A stretch of 48,814 nt of DNA from Actinomycetota bacterium (GTDB lineage: Bacteria > Actinomycetota > Actinomycetes > Streptosporangiales > Streptosporangiaceae), in contig JAJPIV010000070.1 in NCBI GenBank assembly GCA_021324595.1, forward strand, positions 1 through 48,814, in the 5' to 3' direction. Positions 15,792 through 25,512 of the stretch are shown in pieces. Both the position numbers and the translations under genes were made by a program. Position 1 is the stretch's first letter. Every line of letters starts with the position of its first letter. A model generated the notes under the pieces. It saw nothing but the letters and a program-made list of their open reading frames with translations. It was not told where the DNA came from and searched no databases.

Positions 15792-16334
15792 TCAGGCGGA
15801 GCGCGGTCCCTCGGCCCTGACCTGCTCGACCCGCCGCAGTGCCGCCCGCAGGTCCGCCAGCCAGGAATCCTCGTGCTCGCCCACCAGCCGCACGCACCAC
15901 GCGAGCGCGTCGCTCCGGCTCCTGGCCACGCCCGCGTCGACCAGCGTGTCCAGGACCATCCGCTCGGCTTGCCGCAGCCGGGTCATCACCGGCACGGACA
16001 GCGTGGTGTACATGAGCGTCCGGTCGCCGCACCGCACGCCCCAGGAGACCTTGCGGCCGTAGGCGTGCTCGGCCTCGCGCGCGATCTCGATCCGCTGCTG
16101 CCTGGTGTCCTCCCGGAACCGGCGGCCGCGGCCCTCCCAGGCGGCGGCCCGCTCGGCATCCGAAGCGCCCTCGGCGACCTTGGGTCCGGGGATCGGCAGC
16201 ACGACCGTGATCTCCTCGCGGTCCGCCCGGATCTCGATCTCGCCGTCCAGCCAGTCGCCCGGGACCCGTCCCGTGAACCAGCCGCGCAGGCGCTCGGTGA
16301 ACGTGCCGCCCGGTCCGGAGTCGGGTGTACTCAT
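15792..16334 (-). CDS. Unidentified protein with ribbon-helix-helix-like C-terminal half
   Basis: 180 residues, no named family recognised, though similar proteins seem widespread in actinomycetes (recollection). Residues 30-105 are mixed and charged (DGEIEIRADREEITVVLPIP; EIAREAEHAYGRKVSWGVRCG). Residues 113-155 (SVPVMTRLRQAERMVLDTL followed by VDAGVARSRSDALAWCVRL) follow the ribbon-helix-helix pattern: a short basic strand, a helix, a turn, then ARSRSDAL like the R/SRSEAL start of helix 2 in CopG/ParD proteins. ATG at 16334 has no ribosome site but a promoter placing transcription start on it. Interlocking palindromes over the start suggest autoregulation. Function otherwise unknown. Confidence 0.6.
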   Translation of the reverse strand: MSTPDSGPGGTFTERLRGWFTGRVPGDWLDGEIEIRADREEITVVLPIPGPKVAEGASDAERAAAWEGRGRRFREDTRQQRIEIAREAEHAYGRKVSWGVRCGDRTLMYTTLSVPVMTRLRQAERMVLDTLVDAGVARSRSDALAWCVRLVGEHEDSWLADLRAALRRVEQVRAEGPRSA

Positions 16335-16369
16335 GTAACGATAATTACATCGTTCGCCAGCTTGTGCAA
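16333..16369 (-). promoter_or_regulatory. Leaderless promoter with interlocking palindromes
   Basis: Minus strand: TTGCAC (16364-16369), 17 bases, AATTAT (16341-16346), then exactly six bases to the ATG. Two inverted repeats interlock here: ATGTAA/TTACAT (16333-16338, 16345-16350) and AACGAT/ATCGTT (16337-16342, 16349-16354), each with a 6-base spacer. The block is strikingly AT-rich for this genome and covers the -10 and start codon, as an operator would. Confidence 0.55.
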
Positions 16370-16411
16370 CCCAGCCGGACCTCATGCAGGCCGCCGGGCA
16401 CCTGATCGGGA

Positions 16412-17686
16412 TCAGCCAGCCGGGCTGGCGGCGACCACGGCGGCGATCCGCGGGATGACCCGGATCGCGCCCGCGAAGCCCGCTCCGAAGTCGGCGGGCA
16501 CGATCTGGACGTCCATGCCCGGCTGCGGGGCCTGCACCATCAGCCCGTGGCCGAGGTAGATCGCCACGTGCGAGATGTAGCCGGGCGCGGTGGGGTCGGT
16601 GTGGTAGAAGAGCAGGTCCCCCGGCCGGAGCTGGCTCAGCGGCACCATCGGCCCGGTGCGCGCCTGGTCGGCGGCGACCCGCGGCATCACCACGCCCGCC
16701 TGCGCCAGCGACCACTGGACCAGCCCGGAGCAGTCGAACGCCCGCGGGCCGTCGCCGCCCCAGACATAGGGCATGCCGACCCGGCTCGTCGCCGCGGCGA
16801 GGAACCGCGCGACCTGCGCGCTCGTCAGCCCGGCCATGGTGCCCGCGCTCACGCCGACCGCGCCGGCCAGGGCGGCCACGGCCCTGCCCGGCAGGACCTG
16901 GCTGACCAGGGCGGCGACGCCCGCGCCCGGCGGCGCCAGCCTCCGCAGCTGGGCGACCAGCCGGCCCAGCCGGGCGCGCGGGGCGCTGATGACGATCGCG
17001 TTCGCCGTGGGCAGGCCGAGGCGGGCGGCCACGGCGCGGGAGACCACGGCGTCCACGTCGCCGATGCCGACCGTGCCGAACCCGGCGACCGGCAGCCGCA
17101 GGGCACGGGCTCCGGTGACCGCGACGGGCCTGGTCAGCGAGAGCCGTTCCTGGCTGCCCATCGTCCACGAGACCGCGACCGCGCCGGCCGCGACGTTCCG
17201 CCAGAGCGCCGGGGACCTGGCCGTCGGGCCGGCGGCGAACGGCCGGAACGCGACCGGATCGACCCCCAGCACGTCCGCGAAGACGCCGTCCACGGTGATC
17301 CGGCCCGCATCCACCGCAACGGCGGAGGCCACGCCGGGCAGCCGCCTGATGGCGGCGAGCAGGGACGGCGGCAGCGTCCTCCGGCCGACCACGAGCGCGT
17401 CGGCCGGGAACAGGCGGCGAGGCGGCGGCCGCCCCCCGGCGCGGGAGGACGGGACGGGCACCGAGGTCACCGCGAACGGCAATCCGGCGGGCGCCGCCGG
17501 CCCGCCGGCCACGCCCTGCCCGTCTCGCGACGCCGGGCCGGCCGCGGCACGGGCCGGGGCGGCACGGGCCGGGGCGGCACGGGCCGGGGCGGCACGGGCC
17601 GGGGCGGCGAACGACCCGGCGGCCAGCAGGCCGGGCAGGAGCCCGAGGCCGACCGGCCAGATCAGCGCGCGCGCCGCAGAGTGCAC
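16412..17686 (-). CDS. Secreted NlpC/P60 peptidoglycan hydrolase
   Basis: 424 residues from GTG 17686 (GGGAG five bases upstream). It starts with a signal peptide (ALIWPVGLGLLPGLLAAGSF), then a four-fold PARAA repeat, a middle domain of about 200 residues with no recognised family, and a C-terminal NlpC/P60 domain: catalytic Cys319 in DCSGLVQWS, His373 in ISHVAIYLG, and RPGDLLFY between them. Such enzymes cut D-Glu-to-diamino-acid bonds in wall peptides outside the membrane. An in-frame start at 17992 would put 100 Arg/Pro-rich residues before the signal peptide and is rejected. The middle domain (NAIVISAPRARLGRLVAQLR) resembles an FtsX-like extracytoplasmic fold only vaguely. Confidence 0.88.
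   Translation of the reverse strand: MHSAARALIWPVGLGLLPGLLAAGSFAAPARAAPARAAPARAAPARAAAGPASRDGQGVAGGPAAPAGLPFAVTSVPVPSSRAGGRPPPRRLFPADALVVGRRTLPPSLLAAIRRLPGVASAVAVDAGRITVDGVFADVLGVDPVAFRPFAAGPTARSPALWRNVAAGAVAVSWTMGSQERLSLTRPVAVTGARALRLPVAGFGTVGIGDVDAVVSRAVAARLGLPTANAIVISAPRARLGRLVAQLRRLAPPGAGVAALVSQVLPGRAVAALAGAVGVSAGTMAGLTSAQVARFLAAATSRVGMPYVWGGDGPRAFDCSGLVQWSLAQAGVVMPRVAADQARTGPMVPLSQLRPGDLLFYHTDPTAPGYISHVAIYLGHGLMVQAPQPGMDVQIVPADFGAGFAGAIRVIPRIAAVVAASPAG
17546..17605. repeat. Four perfect 15-bp tandem repeats
   Basis: Unit GGCACGGGCCGGGGC, four copies. On the minus strand it codes for repeated AAPAR, directly after the signal peptide of the NlpC/P60 protein; in frame, so copy number may vary between strains. 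Confidence 0.9.
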
Positions 17687-17922
17687 CGCCGCTCCCTTCG
17701 CCCGGCGCGGCACCGGCCATTCCGGCAGGCGCCGCCCCCAGAGGGCACGCGAGCCAACCGTGACCTTCCCGTCCCCTGCCAGGTTAATTCCGGCGCCCGC
17801 AGGCCGCCACAGCCGCATGACTGCGAGCGAGCGGGCGGGGACGGGGCCGGTGCACGGGCCGGCAGGCGCGCGAGAGCGGCCCGGCCGCCGCCCGGCACGC
17901 GGGAGCCGGGCGGGCGGGGCGG

Positions 17923-19935
<2,013 letters not shown>

Positions 19936-19985
19936 CTCCCCATCATCCCCGGGGCGCGCGGGCAGGGTCCCCGCGGCCCGGCTGC

Positions 19986-19991
19986 TACCGT
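19986..19991 (+). promoter_or_regulatory. -10 element for a leaderless fur/zur-like transcript
   Basis: TACCGT ends six bases before the GTG at 19998, placing transcription start on the start codon; no Shine-Dalgarno is present. No clear Fur or Zur box could be identified around it. Confidence 0.4.
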
Positions 19992-19997
19992 GCGGAT

Positions 19998-20438
19998 GTG
20001 AGCTCCCCCGCGCGCCCGAGCGGCGACCGGCCGCACGGCACCCGCGTGCGGGGCACCCGGCAGGCCGAGGCCGTCGCTGCCGTGCTCGACCGCCTGCCGG
20101 GCTTCTGCAGCGCCCAGCAGATCCACGCCGAGCTGCGCGAGCGCGGGCAGCAGGTGGGGCTGACCACCGTCTACCGGCACCTGCAGGTGCTGGCCGAGGC
20201 TGGCCGGATCGACGCGATCAGGGACTCCAGCGGGGAGACCCGGTACCGCCGGTGCCGGACCGGCAGCCACCACCATCACCTGACCTGCCGCCGCTGCGGT
20301 CGCAGCGTGGAGGTCGAGGGCAGGGCGGTGGAGCGGTGGGCCGAGCAGGTCGCGCAGCAGGCTGGGTTCACCGACGTGGGCCACACCGTCGAGCTGTTCG
20401 GGCTGTGCCCGGACTGCGGCGCGCACCCGCGGGCATAG
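19998..20438 (+). CDS. zur: Fur-family metalloregulator, Zur-like
   Basis: 146 residues. Winged helix: [16 protein letters not shown] followed by [20 protein letters not shown], the Fur recognition helix. Metal regions: HHHH at 91-94, structural zinc Cys pairs C97/C100 (TCRRCG) and C137/C140 (LCPDCG). The HHHH plus TC..CG pattern and [12 protein letters not shown] fit Zur (zinc uptake) better than Fur or PerR, whose metal site has a different spacing; the metal is inferred. GTG at 19998 has no ribosome site but a -10 hexamer six bases upstream, suggesting a leaderless message. No zinc importer gene lies in the window, so targets would be elsewhere. Confidence 0.88.
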   Translation: MSSPARPSGDRPHGTRVRGTRQAEAVAAVLDRLPGFCSAQQIHAELRERGQQVGLTTVYRHLQVLAEAGRIDAIRDSSGETRYRRCRTGSHHHHLTCRRCGRSVEVEGRAVERWAEQVAQQAGFTDVGHTVELFGLCPDCGAHPRA

Positions 20439-20469
20439 GCCCCGCCCGGCGCGCCGCGCCCGGCGGCGC

Positions 20470-20507
20470 CGCCCCCCGGCCCCGGCCATGGCCGCGCCCC
20501 GGGGGCG
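20470..20507. terminator. Bidirectional GC-rich hairpin between convergent genes
   Basis: GCCCCCCGG...GGCCATGGCC...CCCCGGGGGC can fold as an imperfect long stem around GGCCATGGCC, between the convergent zur-like gene and the redox fusion gene. No U tract. Confidence 0.45.
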
Positions 20508-20513
20508 GCCCGG

Positions 20514-22733
20514 TCACGGCGCGCCCGCCCCGGCGCGCGGCCCGGCCGGCCACGCGGCAGCCCGCAGCCCGGCGGCGAACCCCGCCGCCTGCACCTCGAT
20601 GTGACGGGCGCGGGGGCCGAACGCGCCCTCGGCGACGACCACCATCCCGTGCCCCTCAAGTTCCCGGCGCATCGACGCCAGGGCCTGACCGGGCGAGACG
20701 GCGAAGGTGCAGAACGGCGCCACCCGCAGTCCGGCGAGCCTGGGCAGGCCGGCCAGCCAGGAGCGGGTGGCCCGGGCGGCACGCACTCCCGCGATCACGA
20801 AGCCCTCGACCCAGGTGCCCGCCACGAGCAGGTCGATGTCGGCAAGCTCGGCAGGCGTGACCTGGGCGAGCGGCATCGCCCGGACCACGGCGCCCGTGCC
20901 GCGCAGGTCGCGCGCGATCAGGCCGGCGGCGCGGGCGGTCCGCCCGCCGCGGCTCTCGTAGGCGACCAGCACGTGGCGCGGCGCCCTCCGCGCGCCGCGG
21001 CGCGGCCCGGCGGCGATCACCGACGCCGCCGCCCGGCGCCCCTGAGCCATGGCCTCGACCACCGTGGAGGGACCGACGAGGGCATCGCCGGCCGCCCACA
21101 CCCGCTCCTGGAACGGCAGCGCCGACGCCGCCAGGCCGGCCTCCCTGCCGAGCGCGAGCCTGCCGACCGGCTTGCCGTGCGCGTAGGAGGGCGCCGGGTT
21201 CGCGAGGATGCCGCTGCCGGCCCACCTCCGGTCGGGCAGCCCCCGTGCCTGCCTGGCCACCGGCGTGCCCGGCAGCCTCCCGGCCAGCGCCGGATCGGCC
21301 CGGTATCCCATCGCCACGACGACCAGGTCCACGTCGAGCAGCTCGGGCGCCCCGTGCAGGACGCGCGGCCGCCGGCCGGCCCGCCGCTGGCGGGTGGCGG
21401 CGAGCGCCGCCCGGCGGACCCGGCCGCCCTCGCCTTGCAGGCCCGTGACCGTGCGCAGGAACCGGATCTCCACCCCTTCGCCGCGGGCCTCGGCGATCTC
21501 GTCGGGACGGGCGAGCGCGAATCGCTCGTCCACCCAATCGACGCAGGTCGCCCGCAGTCCCAGCCGAAGGGCCGTCCGCGCCACGTCCATCGCCGTGTTG
21601 CCCGCCCCGAGCACCAGGACCATCGGCCGGGCGCGCTCTCCGCCGCGCCGCGCCGGCCCGGGCAGCCCGTACGACTGGCGGAAGCCAGCCAGGCTGCCGT
21701 TCTCCAGGGCGGTCTTGCCCGCCTTGAGGAACGACGTCGCGTCGACCACGCCTTCCAGGTCGGCGCCGCTCACCGGCAGGCGCAGCGGCACCGGCGCGCC
21801 GTGGGCCAGGATCACCGCGTCGTGCTCGGCCAGCAGGCCGTCGAGGTCGTCGGGGCCCACCTCGACGCCGCAGCGCAGCCGCACCCCGGCGGCGGTGAGC
21901 TGCCGCCACGGCCGGCTGGCCACCTCCGGCGGCAGGGTGAAGTCGGGGATCCCCCAGCCGATCAGGCCGCCGGGTTCGGGGTCGCGCTCGTAGACGGTGA
22001 CGGCTGCGCCGGCCTCGCGCAGGTGCCAGGCGGCGCCGATGCCGGCCGGGCCGCTCCCGACGACGGCCACGGTGAGGCCGGAGCCGGCCCGCGCCCCTGG
22101 CCCCGGCGCTGGCGGCGGAACGGGGGCGTTGTCGGCCACGAAGCGCTCCAGCTTGCCGATGGCGACTGGAGTGCCGCCGGCCAGCGACCAGGTGCACGCG
22201 CCCTCGCACTGGGCGGCCTGATCGCACACCCTGCTGCACACGTCGGGCAGCACCGATGTCAGGCGCAGCACGTCGTGGGCGGCGGCCAGGTCGCGCTCGC
22301 GGATGGCGCGGATGAAGGCCGGGATGTCGTTGTGCGCGGGGCAGCCGCGCACGCAGGTCGGGTCCGGGCAGTCCAGGCACCTGCTGGCCTCGGCGAGCGC
22401 CTCGTCCCACGAGCCGAATCCCGGGCGGACCTCGCCGTTGTCGCCCTCCGGCCGGTCCGGGCGCGGGCGGGCGACCTCGACCCGGGCGGGCACCGCCAGC
22501 GGGCCCCGCACCGTGATCGCGCTGAACGGGCAGGTCCGCTCGCACTGCCGGCACCCGACGCAGAGCGCGTCGTCGGCCACGGCCACCCACCGGGCGGAGT
22601 CCATCGACAGCGCCCCTGCCGGGCAGCGGACGATGCACTCCTGGCATCCCGCGCACCGGTCAGTCAGCACCGTCACGTGCATCTGATCGTCGCCTGCCGC
22701 GGCCTGGCCGGCATCGGTCACTGTCTGCGTCAT
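20514..22733 (-). CDS. Ferredoxin/GltD-like oxidoreductase/flavodoxin fusion
   Basis: 739 residues in three modules. (1) Two 4Fe-4S clusters: C27, C30, C33, C37 and C58, C61, C64, C68. (2) A glutamate-synthase-beta/GltD-like module with its Cys-rich helical part (CLDCPDPTCVRGC; VCDQAAQCEGACTW), FAD-binding VVGSGPAGIGAAWHL and pyridine-nucleotide GAGNTAMDVARTA, ending in VWAAGDALVGPSTVVEAM. (3) A flavodoxin-like C-terminus from about residue 590 (VLVAYESRGGRTARAAGL). It should move electrons between NAD(P)H, flavins and Fe-S centres. ATG at 22733 has GGGAGG five bases upstream. It follows the membrane polyferredoxin by 13 bases, so the pair probably forms a membrane electron-transfer unit. Donor and acceptor are unknown. 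Confidence 0.85.
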   Translation of the reverse strand: MTQTVTDAGQAAAGDDQMHVTVLTDRCAGCQECIVRCPAGALSMDSARWVAVADDALCVGCRQCERTCPFSAITVRGPLAVPARVEVARPRPDRPEGDNGEVRPGFGSWDEALAEASRCLDCPDPTCVRGCPAHNDIPAFIRAIRERDLAAAHDVLRLTSVLPDVCSRVCDQAAQCEGACTWSLAGGTPVAIGKLERFVADNAPVPPPAPGPGARAGSGLTVAVVGSGPAGIGAAWHLREAGAAVTVYERDPEPGGLIGWGIPDFTLPPEVASRPWRQLTAAGVRLRCGVEVGPDDLDGLLAEHDAVILAHGAPVPLRLPVSGADLEGVVDATSFLKAGKTALENGSLAGFRQSYGLPGPARRGGERARPMVLVLGAGNTAMDVARTALRLGLRATCVDWVDERFALARPDEIAEARGEGVEIRFLRTVTGLQGEGGRVRRAALAATRQRRAGRRPRVLHGAPELLDVDLVVVAMGYRADPALAGRLPGTPVARQARGLPDRRWAGSGILANPAPSYAHGKPVGRLALGREAGLAASALPFQERVWAAGDALVGPSTVVEAMAQGRRAAASVIAAGPRRGARRAPRHVLVAYESRGGRTARAAGLIARDLRGTGAVVRAMPLAQVTPAELADIDLLVAGTWVEGFVIAGVRAARATRSWLAGLPRLAGLRVAPFCTFAVSPGQALASMRRELEGHGMVVVAEGAFGPRARHIEVQAAGFAAGLRAAAWPAGPRAGAGAP

Positions 22734-22746
22734 CGTCGCCTCCCGG

Positions 22747-24336
22747 TCAGTCCGCCGCGTTGATCATCACGTACAGCGCCGCGGCCACGGTGCCGCAGGC
22801 GAGCACGAGGCCGAGCGATGCGGCGCGCAGGACAACCGGCCGGCGGCTCACCGCCGCCAGCTCCCGGCCGGAGATCCGCCAGGTGGACCACAGCGCGGCG
22901 AGCGTGCCCGCCGCGATCGTGGCGACCTGGACGGCCACGATGCGGGGGTCGGAGAGCAGCCGCACGCGGTAGAGCGGCGAGTGGATGGCCGCCATGCCGG
23001 CGGCCTGCTCCACCGCGGGGATGAGCCGCGGCGCGTGCTGGAAGAACTTCGGCAGCTGGCGGGCGAAGTAGTCCGCGCCGACGACCGGGATCAGGCCATA
23101 GGCCAGCGGCAGGAAGTAGGCCCTGAACCGCGTCTTGCGGTCCAGGAAGTTCCCCGCCGCCTCAAGCCGGGCGTCCGGGCGGGCGGACAGCCGGCCGATC
23201 AGCCCGGTCGCGCCCGCGGTGACCAGCGCGAACGCCAGGATCAGGCCCAGGTAGGCGACCGGGTCGGGGTAGTGGGGGAAGCCGAGGCGCGTGTTCAGCC
23301 AGGTGTCGATGGCGGCGTACAGGCTCGTGGCGTTGAACTGCTGGTACAGGACCAGGCCCCACAGGAGCACGATGGCCCACGCGACGTCGGCCCGCCGGCG
23401 CCTGGGGGCGATCACCGAGGTCAGCGGCGGCTGCAGGTACAGGCCGATGTTGCCGGACGGGCAGGCCTTGTAGCACTCCGAGCACAGGCCGCACGCCAGG
23501 TTGGAGTCGGCGCTGCCCGGCCAGGTGTACCAGGGGCAGCCGAAGCCGTCCGCGCCCCCGCGCATGCAGTCCTTGGTCTGGCAGGACAGGCAGACCGAGC
23601 GGTCCCTGGTGCGGAAGCCGGCGACGCTGCCCATCGACCCGACCGTCCCGATGAGCGCGGTGAGCGGGCACAGGTAACGGCAGAACGTCCGGCGCTCGAA
23701 GACGAGGAAGAAGATGAGCGCCGAGCTGACGATCCCGATCACCATGTAGCTGGTCGCGGACGGGGTGCCCGGCCCGGCGATGTTGAAGAACTCCTCGATC
23801 CAGGTGAGCAGCAGGAAGGTCGCCACCGGGAGGAGGAACCCGTAACGGGCCAGCGGCTCGGGGAACTTGAGCCCGAGCCCGAGCGCCCGCTGCGTGCGCT
23901 GCCAGAGCGCGCGGCGCTGGATCCACTCGGCGAAGCCGCCGAACGGGCACATCGCGCACCAGGCCCGGCCGACCACCACCATCAGCACGAAGACCAGGCA
24001 GAACCAGATATACCAGGTGATGGCCGTGCCGAAGTTCAGCCCGGGGATCGTGGTCCCGAGCAGGCCCACGAAGATCACCGTCCAGAAGATGATCTGGTTG
24101 GGCAGGATGAGGAGGAACTGGAAGCGCCGGCTCCGCAGCGCCCGGGCAACCCGCGGGTACCTGGCGAGATCCCAGCCGCGCGGGGGGTCCGTCGGGGCGA
24201 AGCGCTCGGCCGCGCCCGAGGCGTCCGGTGGCCTCCGGCGAATGGCGATCGGCACCGGCTCGCGCAGCGCGACCGCCCGTGCCGGGCCGGCGGTCTCATC
24301 CTGTCCTGCGCCCGCAGGGGCATGGGAGGTAGTCAT
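22747..24336 (-). CDS. NapH/RdxA-like membrane polyferredoxin
   Basis: 529 residues. Membrane helices at about 70-130 and 165-235 surround NapH/NosR-type motifs CAMCPFGG and CRYLCPLTALIG. A cytoplasmic ferredoxin-like part follows, with CLSCQTKDCMRGG and CGLCSECYKACPSGN, then four to five further helices to the C-terminus. Relatives (NapH, NosR, RdxA/CcoG) pass electrons across or along the membrane. The C-terminal helical half is longer than in NapH. ATG at 24336; 49 bases after the small membrane-protein gene and 13 before the fusion flavoprotein, so one operon. Genes for nitrate or nitrous oxide reductases are absent, so the terminal acceptor is open. Confidence 0.85.
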   Translation of the reverse strand: MTTSHAPAGAGQDETAGPARAVALREPVPIAIRRRPPDASGAAERFAPTDPPRGWDLARYPRVARALRSRRFQFLLILPNQIIFWTVIFVGLLGTTIPGLNFGTAITWYIWFCLVFVLMVVVGRAWCAMCPFGGFAEWIQRRALWQRTQRALGLGLKFPEPLARYGFLLPVATFLLLTWIEEFFNIAGPGTPSATSYMVIGIVSSALIFFLVFERRTFCRYLCPLTALIGTVGSMGSVAGFRTRDRSVCLSCQTKDCMRGGADGFGCPWYTWPGSADSNLACGLCSECYKACPSGNIGLYLQPPLTSVIAPRRRRADVAWAIVLLWGLVLYQQFNATSLYAAIDTWLNTRLGFPHYPDPVAYLGLILAFALVTAGATGLIGRLSARPDARLEAAGNFLDRKTRFRAYFLPLAYGLIPVVGADYFARQLPKFFQHAPRLIPAVEQAAGMAAIHSPLYRVRLLSDPRIVAVQVATIAAGTLAALWSTWRISGRELAAVSRRPVVLRAASLGLVLACGTVAAALYVMINAAD

Positions 24337-24385
24337 GCCCCCGACTGTCCGCCCGCCGGGGCGCGAGCCACAGGGACCAAGGTCC

Positions 24386-24670
24386 CTAACTGTACGGGCC
24401 TTGTCTCCGTGATTTCACGGAGAGCACGGGCCACGCCCGGTCCTCGGCGGCGATCCGGTCGAGCGCCTGGTCGAGCTCGGCGAGCTCGCTCGCTGAGCAC
24501 CAGCGGGACATCTGGCCCAGGCGGGCGCGCGCCCGCCTGGCCCGGCGCCGCGCGCCCGCCACCGCCCGCACCGCCGTGAGGGCGCCGGCCACGAGGACGG
24601 CCACGACGCTCAGCAGCGAGGCGAGCACGCACGCCATCCACAGGCCGGCGGCAGCCCGTTCCAGGCCCAT
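24386..24670 (-). CDS. Small single-helix membrane protein
   Basis: 94 residues: one membrane helix (ACVLASLLSVVAVLVAGAL), an Arg-rich stretch (ARRRARRARARL) that would lie in the cytoplasm, then a soluble tail SASELAELDQALDRIAAED. No family recognised. ATG at 24670 is preferred to the in-frame start at 24787, which would add 39 Arg/Pro-rich residues. It is the first gene of the redox operon and lies 173 bases from the divergent response regulator, so it may be an assembly or anchoring subunit for the polyferredoxin; that is inference from position only. Confidence 0.6.
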   Translation of the reverse strand: MGLERAAAGLWMACVLASLLSVVAVLVAGALTAVRAVAGARRRARRARARLGQMSRWCSASELAELDQALDRIAAEDRAWPVLSVKSRRQGPYS

Positions 24671-24830
24671 GAGCCAAGCGTGTGCGCGAGGTCGGCGCCG
24701 CGGAACGGCGCGATCACGGGGAACGCCACCGACTTCCCGGCCAGGCCGGCCAGTGGGACCACTGGGGCCCGCCGTCCGCGCGATCACGGCACCGGCGCCG
24801 CGGGCCGGCCCGGCGGCCTCCCCCGCGGTC

Positions 24831-24836
24831 TAACCT
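24831..24836 (+). promoter_or_regulatory. -10 element for response-regulator transcript
   Basis: TAACCT lies seven bases before the ATG at 24844, with no Shine-Dalgarno; a leaderless or near-leaderless message is likely. No convincing -35. Confidence 0.35.
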
Positions 24837-24843
24837 GATGCTG

Positions 24844-25512
24844 ATGGACGACACCAGGCCCCCGACCCGCATCCTCGTGGTCGAAGATCACGCCCTGGTC
24901 CGTGAGGGGACGGCCGAGCTGCTCGAGCGCGACGCCGACCTGACGGTGGTGGGGCAGGCCGCCTCCGCCGAGGAGGCCGCAGCGCTGGTCGGCAGCCTGC
25001 GGCCGGACGTCACCCTGGTCGACGTGGAGCTGCCCGGCATGAACGGGATCGACTTCGCGCGGGCGCTGGCGGACCAGGGGGCCGAGACCCGCGTCCTGAT
25101 CCTCAGCGCGTACGACGACTACGCCTACGTGATCGGGGCGCTGGAGGCCGGAGTCACCGGCTACCTGCTCAAGACCGCCAGCGCCCGGGAGCTGCGCGCC
25201 GCGGTCCGGACCGCGGCCAGCGGCGCCCTGGTGCTCGACGAGGCGATCTCCCGCAGGCTCACCCGGCGCTGGCGGGCCGGCCCGGGGACGGCGGCGCCGG
25301 CCCTCACTGCGCGCGAGCTCGAGGTGCTCCGGCTGATCGCCCGCGGCCTGCCGAACAAGCAGATCGCCAGCCAGCTCGGGCTGGGGCTGCGCACGGTGGA
25401 GAGCCATGTGTCCAGCGTGCTCGGCAAGCTCGGGCTCGCCTCGCGGACCGAGGCCGCGCTGTACGCGGTGAGCCACGACCTGGCCGCGCCGGGACGCCGG
25501 GGCACGGGGTGA
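24844..25512 (+). CDS. NarL/LuxR-family response regulator
   Basis: 222 residues. Receiver domain ILVVEDHALVREGT with the acidic pocket, phospho-acceptor Asp60 in TLVDVELPGMNG, LSAYDD and the conserved Lys in YLLKTAS. The C-terminal LuxR helix-turn-helix is ALTARELEVLRLIARGLPNK followed by QIASQLGLGLRTVESHV. ATG at 24844 is chosen because a -10 hexamer sits seven bases before it; ATG at 24838 is two codons earlier. The stop overlaps the kinase start as GTGA, so they form a two-component pair. It is divergent from the redox operon and probably controls it. Confidence 0.92.
   Translation: MDDTRPPTRILVVEDHALVREGTAELLERDADLTVVGQAASAEEAAALVGSLRPDVTLVDVELPGMNGIDFARALADQGAETRVLILSAYDDYAYVIGALEAGVTGYLLKTASARELRAAVRTAASGALVLDEAISRRLTRRWRAGPGTAAPALTARELEVLRLIARGLPNKQIASQLGLGLRTVESHVSSVLGKLGLASRTEAALYAVSHDLAAPGRRGTG

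Noticed and set aside
15640-16032. N-terminal extension of PEP carboxykinase to 16032
   Set aside because: It overlaps the RHH-like gene, codes for Ala/Arg/Gly-rich sequence, and a strong ribosome site precedes GTG 15639.
17546-17605. Short direct repeats as a possible CRISPR-like array
   Set aside because: Units are contiguous without spacers and lie in frame inside a gene.
20601-22763. 720-codon plus-strand open frame opposite the redox fusion
   Set aside because: Shadow of a gene with eight aligned cluster Cys and FAD/NAD motifs on the other strand.
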